19,933 nucleotides of DNA from Leptolinea sp. (GCA_022837205.1 JALHEL010000008.1:1-19933); one strand, 5' to 3'. Shown: positions 8,515 through 17,043, counted from the first letter of the stretch. Numbers and translations are program-made. The notes: generated by a model from the letters alone, not told the origin.

Positions 8515-8612
8515 AATTTTGCGATATTCTTTTTGCAGACGGACAGACGAATGCGAATTCTTTGTTACATCCCCGGGAAACCTTCAGGAAGGCTCCGAAT
8601 TTGCGGTTGTTT

Positions 8613-9635
8613 TTAGGAATTCGTTCTGGGTTCGGCACAGCTTTTGCGAATTTTCAACTGCGTCGATACATACATGCTCAGGGTATTTTGGACTGTTCGA
8701 TCGATATTTTTTTGTAAGGTCGATACGGCCACCTCGGAAATATAATCGATCGGTATGTTGACCGTAGTCAACGGCGGATTCAGAAATTTTACCGAGGCCA
8801 GATTATTAAACCCGACGAGGCTGATCTGAGACGGCACCTTTATTCCATTCATGGATAAGGTTGTTAAGACACCGGTCGCGACATTATCATTCGCCGCAAA
8901 AATCGCCGTCGGCAGATCCTTATGCCGATTTAGCAGCTCTTGGGTCATCCGCGATCCTTCGGTGAAAGATAATCGGCTTCCCTCAAAAACCAAATCCGAC
9001 ACATCGATTTGATGATCGCGCATATAAGAAACAAACATATCTTTCCGGCTGTCCAGCGTCTTTTCGCGATTATTCCCCACCACTTCTCCGCCGATAAAGG
9101 CGATTTTTCGATGCCCGAGTGAAAACAGATAATCCAATGCCTGTTTTGTTCCCAACTTCGTGTTTACCATGATGGAATCAAATCGTTCTTCATCCGGAGA
9201 AGAATCAAGGAAAATAATATTGGAAGTAATTTTTGATAATTGTTCCACTTCGCTGATCAGAAAGCGCCCGATGGCGATCATACCGTCGACTTTTAAATCC
9301 ACGGAGTTTCGATAAACCCCGTTCACATTCACAACCCGAAAAGTATTGATATTTTGCGAGGCACAGTATTTCTCGACGGCGGTCATCAAATACAAATAAT
9401 ACGGGTCCTCCGCCAAATCCGCTTCACTGTACCAATCGACAATCGCAATATTTAATCGCTCTTTGGCGGAAGCCTTTCGACCGTTCTTCTTTACATATTC
9501 CAATTCTTCGGCAACGTTTAAAATTCTTAATTTTGTGGCGGTGGTGACGCTGATTGTCGGATCATGATTTAAAACACGCGAGACAGTAGCGGGAGAAACA
9601 CCTGCAGCTTTAGCTATATCTCGCATTGTCGCCAT
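8613..9635 (-). CDS. LacI/GalR-family repressor of the beta-galactosidase operon
   Basis: Regulator of 340 residues. Residues 2-22 (ATMRDIAKAAGVSPATVSRV) form the helix-turn-helix. The usual hinge (YxPNxxARxL) is absent; instead EELEYVKKNGRKASAKERLN leads into the effector domain with VDWYSEADLAEDPYYLY. This layout is typical of the EbgR/GalR/MsmR branch, which controls galactoside operons in fermenting bacteria. The effector domain ends with GFNNLASVKFLNPPLTTV. Start ATG 9635 has GGAGGG six bases upstream. It faces the plus-strand importer and beta-galactosidase operon across a 250-bp regulatory region and very likely represses it; galactose or a galactoside is the expected inducer. Confidence 0.93.
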   Translation of the reverse strand: MATMRDIAKAAGVSPATVSRVLNHDPTISVTTATKLRILNVAEELEYVKKNGRKASAKERLNIAIVDWYSEADLAEDPYYLYLMTAVEKYCASQNINTFRVVNVNGVYRNSVDLKVDGMIAIGRFLISEVEQLSKITSNIIFLDSSPDEERFDSIMVNTKLGTKQALDYLFSLGHRKIAFIGGEVVGNNREKTLDSRKDMFVSYMRDHQIDVSDLVFEGSRLSFTEGSRMTQELLNRHKDLPTAIFAANDNVATGVLTTLSMNGIKVPSQISLVGFNNLASVKFLNPPLTTVNIPIDYISEVAVSTLQKNIDRTVQNTLSMYVSTQLKIRKSCAEPRTNS

Positions 9636-9708
9636 AGAAAACCCTCCGAATTCATTAATCGTTCTATATGGTACCTGTTTTTTTTATTTTGTCCATATCT
9701 TTATGAGT

Positions 9709-9714
9709 ATTATA
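9709..9714 (-). promoter_or_regulatory. Possible -10 box of the second LacI gene
   Basis: The minus strand reads TATAAT at 9714-9709, about 75 bases before the repressor start codon. Only a weak -35 match (TTTACT, 9739-9734, 19-base spacing) is present, and it falls within a TTAGTA element, which would fit autoregulation. Confidence 0.35.
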
Positions 9715-9728
9715 TAACTACCCGAGAG

Positions 9729-9797
9729 TATTTAGTAAACATTTATCTCTTGATTAGTAAATTAGTACGAATGTAACAAGATATATATTACTAAATA
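9729..9797. promoter_or_regulatory. Cluster of TTAGTA-type operator-like elements
   Basis: TATTTAGTAA (9729-9738) is repeated exactly in inverted orientation as TTACTAAATA (9788-9797), and two tandem ATTAGTA elements (9753-9759, 9761-9767) lie between. The last element ends four bases before the -35 box at 9801. Such a repeated motif in a divergent regulatory region suggests binding sites for the repressor encoded at 8613-9635, whose unusual hinge predicts a site other than the common CpG-centred LacI operator. The region is AT-rich, so chance is not excluded. Confidence 0.5.
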
Positions 9798-9800
9798 ATA

Positions 9801-9829
9801 TTGACCTCCCGCCGTAAAACGATTAAATT
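9801..9829 (+). promoter_or_regulatory. Promoter of importer/beta-galactosidase operon
   Basis: TTGACC (9801-9806) and TAAATT (9824-9829) are separated by 17 bases and lie about 57 bases before the start of the solute-binding protein gene. The -35 matches consensus at five of six bases and the -10 at four of six. Nothing better is seen in the interval. Confidence 0.55.
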
Positions 9830-9835
9830 CAAGGT

Positions 9836-9851
9836 ACACAAGCGCTTTTGT
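9836..9851. promoter_or_regulatory. AAGCGCTT-centred operator-like palindrome
   Basis: The sequence TACACAAGCGCTTTTGTGA at about 9835-9853 contains AAGCGCTT (9840-9847) flanked by imperfectly matching CACA/TGTG. This is the classic shape of a LacI-family site with a central CpG, such as a cre site or the operator of another LacI protein. It lies just downstream of the -10 box, where binding would block transcription. Because the local repressor lacks the canonical hinge, a global catabolite regulator or the other LacI protein could be the ligand. Confidence 0.5.
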
Positions 9852-9885
9852 GAAAGAATATACTTTCAGAAATCCAGGAGGGAAA

Positions 9886-11154
9886 ATGAAAAAAACTTTT
9901 GTCTGTTTACTTGTAATTGCGCTGTTTGCGACCGTTTTCGGCGCGGTCAGCGCTGAGAATTCAGACGGTAAAATTACCGTCTGGGCATGGGATCCCAGTT
10001 TCAATATTGCAATCATGAAAGAAGCGGCTGCCCGCTACGAGGCAATAAATCCCGACGTTAAGATTGATATAGTCGAAATGGCAAAAGCGGACGTTGAGCA
10101 GAAATTGAATACGATTCTGGCCGCCAAAACCACCGAAGGGCTGCCGGAAATCGTACTAATTGAAGACTATAACGCTCAGAAATATCTGCAATATTATCCG
10201 GGATCATTTGCGGATCTGACGACTAAATTCAATTACGATGATTTCGCCGCATATAAAGTCGGCGTCATGACGCTGGACGGAAAAGTCTACGGTGTTCCGT
10301 TTGATTCCGGTGTAGTCGGATTTTTCTATCGTTCGGACATCTTGGCGGAAGCCGGCTTCAAAGCGGAAGATCTTAAGAATATCACTTGGGACCGATTTAT
10401 CGAAATCGGCAAAACCGTAAAAGAAAAGACCGGCAAATATATGTTGGGCTTCCAGAATACGGACGGCGGTATTATGCGCATTATGATGCAATCCGCCGGA
10501 AAATGGTATTTTGACGAAGAAGGCAAACCGGCATTGATCGGCAATCAGGCATTGGTCGAGGCTTTCGAGCTGTATAAAAAGATTGTTGATTCGGGAATTG
10601 CCAAACCCACCAACAACTGGAACGAATGGGTCGGAACCATCAACACCGGCGAGAGCGCATCCGTGACAAGCGGTGTTTGGATTGTCGGATCCATTAAGGC
10701 AGCCAAAGACCAGAGCGGCTTATGGGATGTTGCGCCGGTACCGCGACTGAGCACCGTTGACAGTAAAAATGCATCCAACCTCGGCGGTTCGAGCTGGTAC
10801 ATCCTCGACAAATCAGCCGATAAAGATGCCGCAATTGATTTCATGCAGAAGATTTATGCCGGCGACAAGGACTTTTATCAGACGATTCTGATCAACAACG
10901 GTGCCGTAGGCACCTATCTGCCCGCCGCGACCGGTGAAGCTTATTCAACTCCGGATGAATTTTTCGGCGGCAGAGCGATCTACGAAGATCTGAGCGCTTG
11001 GATGAAGGAAATTCCTCCGGTCGATTACGGAATCTACACCTATGAAGCCGATGCGGCAATTATGGCTCAGATGGAAGCTGTCTGCGCCGGCACCATGACG
11101 ATCGATGACGCCATTAAAGCAGCCGAAGCACAGCTTGAAAATCAAATTCAATAA
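9886..11154 (+). CDS. Periplasmic sugar-binding protein of second ABC importer
   Basis: Family 1 solute-binding protein of 422 residues that delivers sugar to the two permeases downstream. The ATG at 9886 is chosen because AGGAGG lies just upstream (9876-9881) and MKKTFVCLLVIALFATVFGA is a standard signal peptide; a GTG 36 bases earlier extends the frame but has no support. Cleavage is expected after Ala23 (GAVSA/ENSDG). The only early cysteine (Cys7) is inside the hydrophobic stretch, not in a lipobox, so the protein should be soluble in a periplasm. Family features include ITVWAWDPSFN at the mature N-terminus and VPFDSGVVGFFYRSDILAEAG. As first gene of the lacZ-type operon it probably binds a beta-galactoside. 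Confidence 0.94.
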   Translation: MKKTFVCLLVIALFATVFGAVSAENSDGKITVWAWDPSFNIAIMKEAAARYEAINPDVKIDIVEMAKADVEQKLNTILAAKTTEGLPEIVLIEDYNAQKYLQYYPGSFADLTTKFNYDDFAAYKVGVMTLDGKVYGVPFDSGVVGFFYRSDILAEAGFKAEDLKNITWDRFIEIGKTVKEKTGKYMLGFQNTDGGIMRIMMQSAGKWYFDEEGKPALIGNQALVEAFELYKKIVDSGIAKPTNNWNEWVGTINTGESASVTSGVWIVGSIKAAKDQSGLWDVAPVPRLSTVDSKNASNLGGSSWYILDKSADKDAAIDFMQKIYAGDKDFYQTILINNGAVGTYLPAATGEAYSTPDEFFGGRAIYEDLSAWMKEIPPVDYGIYTYEADAAIMAQMEAVCAGTMTIDDAIKAAEAQLENQIQ

Positions 11155-11166
11155 CATAATTCTTTG

Positions 11167-11199
11167 GATTGCCACTCACCTCGCCGGTGGGTGGCAATC
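11167..11199 (+). terminator. Strong stem-loop between binding protein and permease genes
   Basis: GATTGCCACTCACC (11167-11180) pairs with GGTGGGTGGCAATC (11186-11199), a 14-pair stem with one G-U and a 5-base loop, beginning 12 bases after the stop codon. It is followed by ACTTTAAAT rather than a T run. It probably protects the binding-protein mRNA or terminates only part of transcription, giving more binding protein than permease. Confidence 0.65.
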
Positions 11200-11224
11200 A
11201 CTTTAAATAAAGGATCAATACAAA

Positions 11225-12154
11225 ATGGGAAAAAAGCTCAGCATGAAAGGCTGGTTGTTTATCAGTCCGGCATTGATACTTTTAGCGGTTTTTCTGGTAT
11301 ATCCGATCATATATTCGTTTTACCTGTCTTTTACATCCACAAAAGGCATCATCAGTTCTTTTGTGGGATTTAAGAATTACATTCGATTGACAAAAGATCC
11401 CATGTTTTTGTTGGCACTAAAAAATACGGGAATTATCTTGGTAATACAGGTGCCGATTATGTTAATCAGCGCCTTAATTCTGGCAAATATTCTCAATGAT
11501 CGAAAATTGGCTGGACGCGGCATTTTCAGAACAGCCATTTTTCTGCCTTCCGTTACATCCTTAATTGCTTATACCATCTTATTTAAGATGCTTTTTTCTT
11601 TTGACGGGATTATTAACCGGCTGCTCCTTTCCACGGGAATTGTCGATCATCCCCTGGAATGGTTGACAACGCCCAAATTAGCTGTTTTTGTATTGATACT
11701 GGCCATGCTTTGGAGATGGACCGGATATAACACGGTGTTTTACCTTTCGGCTATGCAAAATATATCCTATGAAATATATGAGGCTGCGGAAATAGACGGA
11801 GCCAGTAAGACGCAGACCTTTTTGCGAATCACTTTGCCTTTATTGAAACCCATGATCCTTTTCACGACAATTATGTCAACAATCGGCACACTGCAATTGT
11901 TCGATGAGCCGATGAACCTTTCGCAAGGAGGGGTTACCGCGGCAACGATGGGACCCGGGAATTGCTTCTTGACCTTAAGCGTATACATCTACAATTTGTG
12001 CTTTAAATATGTCCCCAATTTCGGATATGCCGCAACGGTTTCTTACGTTATCGTCTTTATTATCGCTGCCCTGACCGTCCTGCAATTTTGGGTCGGACAA
12101 AGCAATGAAGAAAAAGATGCCAAGAAACGTTTGGAAAAGGAAGGAAAAGCATGA
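11225..12154 (+). CDS. Carbohydrate ABC transporter permease (MalF type)
   Basis: Inner-membrane subunit of the second CUT1 sugar importer, 309 residues. It opens with MGKKLSMKGWLFISPALILL and the first membrane segment, typical of the MalF/UgpA/LacF branch. The ATPase-docking EAA loop (EIYEAAEIDGASKTQTFLR) lies at about residues 182-209, and QLFDEPMNLSQGG is a conserved late motif. An AAGGA element lies about ten bases before the ATG. The stop overlaps the start of the next permease gene by four bases (ATGA), indicating translational coupling. Confidence 0.94.
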   Translation: MGKKLSMKGWLFISPALILLAVFLVYPIIYSFYLSFTSTKGIISSFVGFKNYIRLTKDPMFLLALKNTGIILVIQVPIMLISALILANILNDRKLAGRGIFRTAIFLPSVTSLIAYTILFKMLFSFDGIINRLLLSTGIVDHPLEWLTTPKLAVFVLILAMLWRWTGYNTVFYLSAMQNISYEIYEAAEIDGASKTQTFLRITLPLLKPMILFTTIMSTIGTLQLFDEPMNLSQGGVTAATMGPGNCFLTLSVYIYNLCFKYVPNFGYAATVSYVIVFIIAALTVLQFWVGQSNEEKDAKKRLEKEGKA

Positions 12155-12969
12155 AAAGAAAATTTCGAGTGAGCCGCATTTTTCTGTATTTATTTCTGAT
12201 CATTGTTTCTTTTATTTGCGTTTTTCCTTTTTATTGGATGATAGTCGGTTCTACAAATACGCCGATTCAGATCATCGCCGGAAAAATGACCTTCGGATCG
12301 CACTTCGTTGAAAACTTCCATACGTTATTCAATAATTACAATATGTTACGTATCTTGATGAACTCATTGAAAATCAGCGGAATCAGTGTGATCCTGATCC
12401 TATTGATCGGCGGGATGGCGGGATATGGCTTCCAAATGTATAAATCCAACCTGAAAGAAAAACTTTATGGTTTTTTTCTGCTCACGATGATGGTTCCCTT
12501 TGCCACCTTAATGATCCCGCTTTTTAAAATTGTTACCAAACTGAACTTATTGGACACTCATTTTGCCGTCATCATCGTTTCCGCAGTCAGCGCGTTTATG
12601 ATTTTCTTCTTCCGGCAGAGTTTCGTAAATTATCCGACGGAAATCTTAGAAGCGGCACGCGTGGACGGGGCGGGTGAATTTCGGATTTTCTTTAATATTT
12701 TTGTCCCTTCGATGAAATCAACCTTTGCCGCGGCGGCAATCTATTCTTTTATCACCAGCTGGAATTCGTACCTGTGGCCATTGATCGTACTGCAATCCAA
12801 TGATAAGAAAACAACAACGCTCCTGATATCCATGATGTCCTCCTCATATACACCTGAATATGGAGTCATCATGCTCGCAATTGTTGTCGCCACTCTGCCG
12901 ACTATCATTATTTTCTTTGCCTTCCAAAAGCAGTTTGTGCAAGGTATGCTTGGTTCCGTCAAACAATAA
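12151..12969 (+). CDS. Carbohydrate ABC transporter permease (MalG type)
   Basis: Partner permease, 272 residues, of the second CUT1 importer (MalG/LacG-like). After a basic N-terminus it has the usual opening FLIIVSFICVFPFYWMIVGS, about six hydrophobic segments, and the EAA loop TEILEAARVDGAGEFRIFF at about 163-191. It starts within the last codons of the MalF-type gene and is followed after 15 bases by the beta-galactosidase gene. Together with 9886-12154 it makes a complete importer except for the ATPase. Confidence 0.94.
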   Translation: MKRKFRVSRIFLYLFLIIVSFICVFPFYWMIVGSTNTPIQIIAGKMTFGSHFVENFHTLFNNYNMLRILMNSLKISGISVILILLIGGMAGYGFQMYKSNLKEKLYGFFLLTMMVPFATLMIPLFKIVTKLNLLDTHFAVIIVSAVSAFMIFFFRQSFVNYPTEILEAARVDGAGEFRIFFNIFVPSMKSTFAAAAIYSFITSWNSYLWPLIVLQSNDKKTTTLLISMMSSSYTPEYGVIMLAIVVATLPTIIIFFAFQKQFVQGMLGSVKQ

Positions 12970-12984
12970 GGGGCGACTGAAGAT

Positions 12985-15900
12985 ATGAATCGAATAAATA
13001 TGCACAACCTCGCATGGCTGGAAGCTCCGGAAATTTTTGCCGTTAATCGTATCGCCGCCCATTCGGATCATGATCTGATCGACGAAGCGGGAAATATCAT
13101 TCCGCCGTTTTCTTTAAACGGGAAATGGGATTTTTTGTATTATGAGAAACCCGATGACGTTGATTTTGATGTTATTTTTGATTCAAATCATCCAGCCGAT
13201 TTTAAGTCTGTAATCGTCCCCGGGCATATTCAGTTGCAGGGGTTTGGGAAACCGCAATATGTAAACACCCAATATCCCTGGGATGGGTATGAAAAACCGA
13301 TCCCTCCGCAAATTCCCAAGTATCAAAACCCGGTGGGATTCTATATTCGTTCTTTTGATTTACCGGATCATTTTGATCCTGAAAACACTCGTATTTCATT
13401 TCAGGGTGTTGAAAGTTGTTTTTATGTTTGGTTGAACGGCGGTTTTATCGGATACAGTGAAGATAGCTTCACTCTGACTGAATTTGATCTAAGCCCATTT
13501 CTAAAAAAGAAGGATAACCGGCTTTGTGTTATGGTTGTACGGTTTTGCAGCGGCAGTTGGATGGAGGATCAGGATTTTTGGCGATTTTCCGGGATATTTC
13601 GCGATGTTTTCTTATATCAAACAGCTCCGGTCCATATTCAGGATATCGAAATAAAAACACATTTGAATGATGATTTCAGCCTGGCACGGGTGGAAGCAAA
13701 TATTCTTCTGCTGAATAAAAATCCCCGAGACATCACCGTTTCATTTTCGTTGGCGGATGGTAAACTGACAAAGTCGATACAAGCGGAAGCGCCGTATGGC
13801 GAAGAGAATTGCTCTTTTTCAATGGAGATTAAAAATCCGAAACTCTGGAATGCGGAGGAACCTCATCTTTATCGGGTGGATATAAGCATCCGTGAGACAA
13901 AATCGGGCGATTTTATTTCCGCGGCTCGCACGGAAATCGGATTCCGCAGGTTTGAAATCAAAAACAAAATAATGATGCTCAACGGGAAAAGGATCATCTT
14001 CAAAGGGATCAACCGGCAGGAATTCTATTCGAAAAAAGGAAGAGCGATTGATACCGGTGATATCGAAGAAGATCTCAAAATATTAAAACGGAACAATTTC
14101 AACGCTATCCGTACTTCTCATTATCCCAACAACAGTGCTTTTTATCGCTTATGCGATCGATACGGATTCTATGTAATCGATGAAGCAAATCTGGAAACCC
14201 ACGGGACCTGGATGGTCCTGGGAAAAGTGAATCGAACCGAATTTATTGTACCGGATGATAAACCTGTTTGGGAAGCCGCTGTCATAGACCGGGCAAGATC
14301 GATGTTGGAACGCGATAAAAATCATGCCTGTATTTTAATGTGGTCCTGCGGCAACGAATCTTACGGCGGGCCGGTGATCAAAGCTATGTCGGATTGGTTT
14401 CATCAACGCGATTCTTCACGCCTTGTTCATTATGAAGGAATTTCATTCGACCGGCGTTATGATGATACCAGCGACGTGGAAAGCCGGATGTATGCCAAGC
14501 CGGCCGAAATCGAAAATTATTTAATAAACAACCCCCAAAAGCCGTTCATTCTCTGTGAATACGCTCATTCGATGGGAAATTCCTTCGGAAATGTACAAAA
14601 GTATATCGATTTGACAGAAAAGTACCCGCTTTTTCAAGGCGGATTTATTTGGGATTTTATGGATCAGGCTTTGCTGACAAAGGACGAAAGAGGAAATGAA
14701 TATTTTGCCGTCGGCGGTAATTTTGATGATCATCCGAACGATGGATATTTTTGCGGCGACGGGTTATTGTTTGCCGACAGAAGTCCCTCACCGAAATTAG
14801 CCGAAGCAAAATTTTTATATCAACCGGTTTCGATAACCTGTCTGCCGGAATCCATCCGGATCACCAATCATCAGCTTTTTACGGATACCTCGGGATATCG
14901 CTTTGAATGGGTGTTAACCAGTGACGGGAACCCTCTTCGGTCTGCGGTATTTGAAACCAATATCGAGCCCGGCGAGACAAAAGAGATTCCCCTTCGGTTG
15001 GATCGCTCCCTTTTCCGCGGAGAGGTTATTCTGACCTGCAGCATGAAGCAGAAAGAAGCGACTCTTTGGGCGCCCAGCGATTATGAAGTGGCTTTCGGGC
15101 AAGGCATTCTCCAAAAATATTCTCCGATCGATCTTGATTTCGAAGAGAAATCGCCGAAAGCTCATATCATCGACGGTGATTACAATGTCGGCATTAAAAT
15201 GGAGAACAGTTTTGCGCTTATTTCGAAAGCCAACGGAAAACTTGTATCCGTTCAAAGCGAAGGGACGGAGCTATTAAGAAGTCCGGTCTCTCCGGATTTT
15301 TGGCGTGCACCGACCGACAATGATCTCGGGAACGGAAACACCTTTCGCTGGGCACAATGGAAAATCGCTTCTCTTTATCAGAAATGTGAGCATGTCTCCG
15401 TTGATCCCGAGCGAGCACAAGTCAAATCCTTTTTCTTCATGCCGGCCAATCCTAAAATTCACTGCAGCATGGAATACTCCTTTTTTAAAAAGAATATCGT
15501 TCGGATCCGAATGCATCTGGATCCGGTGAAAGGCGACGCTCCTTGTGTCGGGATCATGTTCAAGATGCCCGGAAAATGGAATCGGTTATCTTGGTACGGA
15601 AACAACCAATCCGAAGCCTATTCCGATCGTCAATCGGCTTGCCGGATTGAACTTTGTGAAGGATCGGTCGACCGGCAATATGTCCCTTATCTCCATCCGC
15701 AGGAATGCGGAAATAAAACTCAATTGCGGTTTTTCACCGTGACGGAAGATCGCGGCAAAGGCCTGCGTCTTTCGAGTGACAGTCCCTTTGAAGCTTCCGC
15801 CTTGCCCTACACCGCTCATGAAATCGAAAATGCAAGCAATATTTTGCACTTACCGCCTCGGAACGAAACCGTAGTCGGTGCTTATAAACAGAAATGCGGT

Positions 15901-15999
15901 GTTGGCGGCGACGACAGTTGGGGAGCACCGGTTCATGAAGAATATTTAATAAAAACAGATGAGGGAATCGATTTTACGATCTACCTTCAAATTCTTTGA
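12985..15999 (+). CDS. Beta-galactosidase, glycoside hydrolase family 2 (LacZ type)
   Basis: Cytoplasmic GH2 enzyme of 1004 residues, close to the 1023 of E. coli LacZ. Domains in order: sugar-binding jelly roll (about 30-210), immunoglobulin-like domain (about 213-325), TIM-barrel catalytic domain (about 327-615), a linker domain, and the C-terminal beta-galactosidase small-chain domain from about 728 (with FWRAPTDNDLGNG). Glu458 in WSCGNESYGG is the acid/base and Glu525 in CEYAHSMGNS the nucleophile; Glu404 and His406 in DEANLETHG match the Mg ligands. There is no signal peptide. It lies 15 bp after the permease gene, so imported beta-galactosides are split inside the cell. A related specificity within LacZ-type GH2 enzymes remains possible. 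Confidence 0.96.
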   Translation: MNRINMHNLAWLEAPEIFAVNRIAAHSDHDLIDEAGNIIPPFSLNGKWDFLYYEKPDDVDFDVIFDSNHPADFKSVIVPGHIQLQGFGKPQYVNTQYPWDGYEKPIPPQIPKYQNPVGFYIRSFDLPDHFDPENTRISFQGVESCFYVWLNGGFIGYSEDSFTLTEFDLSPFLKKKDNRLCVMVVRFCSGSWMEDQDFWRFSGIFRDVFLYQTAPVHIQDIEIKTHLNDDFSLARVEANILLLNKNPRDITVSFSLADGKLTKSIQAEAPYGEENCSFSMEIKNPKLWNAEEPHLYRVDISIRETKSGDFISAARTEIGFRRFEIKNKIMMLNGKRIIFKGINRQEFYSKKGRAIDTGDIEEDLKILKRNNFNAIRTSHYPNNSAFYRLCDRYGFYVIDEANLETHGTWMVLGKVNRTEFIVPDDKPVWEAAVIDRARSMLERDKNHACILMWSCGNESYGGPVIKAMSDWFHQRDSSRLVHYEGISFDRRYDDTSDVESRMYAKPAEIENYLINNPQKPFILCEYAHSMGNSFGNVQKYIDLTEKYPLFQGGFIWDFMDQALLTKDERGNEYFAVGGNFDDHPNDGYFCGDGLLFADRSPSPKLAEAKFLYQPVSITCLPESIRITNHQLFTDTSGYRFEWVLTSDGNPLRSAVFETNIEPGETKEIPLRLDRSLFRGEVILTCSMKQKEATLWAPSDYEVAFGQGILQKYSPIDLDFEEKSPKAHIIDGDYNVGIKMENSFALISKANGKLVSVQSEGTELLRSPVSPDFWRAPTDNDLGNGNTFRWAQWKIASLYQKCEHVSVDPERAQVKSFFFMPANPKIHCSMEYSFFKKNIVRIRMHLDPVKGDAPCVGIMFKMPGKWNRLSWYGNNQSEAYSDRQSACRIELCEGSVDRQYVPYLHPQECGNKTQLRFFTVTEDRGKGLRLSSDSPFEASALPYTAHEIENASNILHLPPRNETVVGAYKQKCGVGGDDSWGAPVHEEYLIKTDEGIDFTIYLQIL

Positions 16000-16005
16000 G
16001 GAATC

Positions 16006-16046
16006 TTTTTATCAGCCTTTTGAGGAAATCAAGAGGCTGATAAAAA
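16006..16046. repeat. 18-bp perfect-type stem-loop after beta-galactosidase gene
   Basis: TTTTTATCAGCCTTTTGA (16006-16023) pairs with TCAAGAGGCTGATAAAAA (16029-16046) through all 18 positions with one G-U, around GGAAA. It begins six bases after the stop codon. On both strands the stem starts with T and ends with A, the reverse of an intrinsic terminator, so its role may be mRNA 3'-end protection or Rho-assisted termination. The following 97 bases to 16143 contain two direct copies of GGAAATAATCA (16051, 16092) and no gene. Confidence 0.65.
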
Positions 16047-16143
16047 ATCCGGAAATAATCACTTTCCTTTCTCGATCAAACCTGATTACAGGAAATAATC
16101 ATTCAGCCGGCGATAAAAACCGTCACTTTTAGCTGTTCTCTAT

Positions 16144-16770
16144 TTATAAAGCTTCCACGGCTTGTAACCAGTTCTTTGCGATAAGCGCATGTCCGGCAAG
16201 CGAAGGATGTACGCCGTCCGGCAACCAAAAATTCGATTCCCTCTTAGCCGCTGCCTGTGCAAATATTCCGTCAAGCGGTAAGAATATGGCGTTAAATTCC
16301 GCCGCCAGTTTTCTTACCACAGATATCTTGGGATCCAAGTCTTCTCGCCATGCTGCCCTATCTTCAGACACAGGTAAGACAAACGGCTCACATAAAATGA
16401 GTTTCGCATGAAGTTTATCTCTTGTTTGCCGCAAAATATAGCGATAATCGGCTTCAAATTTTTCTTTCGGCGTCGGGTCGTCGCTATCATATCGTCTCCA
16501 AGAATCATTTATCCCGATCAATATCGATACCCATGTGGGTTTTCTGTCGATGCAATCCGTCGTCCATCGTTCTTTTAAATCTCTTACCCTATTTCCGCTG
16601 ATTCCTTTGTTTATAAACTTCACGCCCTTCTCCGGATAGGTAGCGGAAAAATAAGATGCCGCCATCATGGGATAGCCCGTTCCCAAATCGGTTTCATCCG
16701 TATAATCGCGTCCCGCATCGGTTACGCTGTCTCCCTGAAACAACACTATCGCATCATCTTCCAACAACAT
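16144..16770 (-). CDS. SGNH/GDSL-family hydrolase, probable carbohydrate esterase
   Basis: Protein of 208 residues with all four SGNH blocks: the nucleophile Ser15 in FQGDSVTDAGR, the oxyanion Gly59-Asn60 region (GISGNRV), Asn88 in GINDS, and Asp185/His188 in DGVHPS. This is the layout of rhamnogalacturonan-acetylesterase-like and lysophospholipase-L1-like enzymes. No signal peptide is seen, so it acts in the cytoplasm. ATG 16770 has AAAGGA about ten bases upstream. It is on the opposite strand and converges on the beta-galactosidase gene. Removing acetyl groups from imported oligosaccharides is likely from context, but the substrate is not shown by the sequence. Confidence 0.9.
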   Translation of the reverse strand: MLLEDDAIVLFQGDSVTDAGRDYTDETDLGTGYPMMAASYFSATYPEKGVKFINKGISGNRVRDLKERWTTDCIDRKPTWVSILIGINDSWRRYDSDDPTPKEKFEADYRYILRQTRDKLHAKLILCEPFVLPVSEDRAAWREDLDPKISVVRKLAAEFNAIFLPLDGIFAQAAAKRESNFWLPDGVHPSLAGHALIAKNWLQAVEAL

Positions 16771-17043
16771 GGCACTTTATTCCTTTCTTGACATTTCTCC
16801 GTCTGGCTATACTTCCCTATCGATTGTATCCGGAAAAAATAGGTTTCATTGACTATGATCTGCACTATCCGCAGCTGTCTGAACCTAAATTGAAATCTTT
16901 TTTCCTTGTTCCCTCCAAAGGTACTCTTTCTATCTTTTGCCTTTTTGATTAATCCTATTCGTAGTTCATTCTTTTAAACAAATCATATTCTTTATATAAA
17001 ATCAATTCCCGATTTTATCTCGATCAATTCTTCATTTTTATAC
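16771..17043. other. AT-rich intergenic region without a recognised gene
   Basis: This stretch between the divergent SGNH hydrolase and regulator genes becomes strongly AT-rich toward its right end. Short open frames on both strands show no family signature. A promoter for the SGNH gene should be here, but I found no pair of boxes that stands out. Confidence 0.4.

Noticed and set aside
16006..16046. Intrinsic terminator after the beta-galactosidase gene
   Set aside because: The stem ends in A, not T, on both strands, so it was listed as a stem-loop only.
16656..16952. Plus-strand frame of 98 residues between the SGNH hydrolase and the regulator
   Set aside because: It half overlaps the SGNH gene, has no ribosome site, and shows no recognisable motif.
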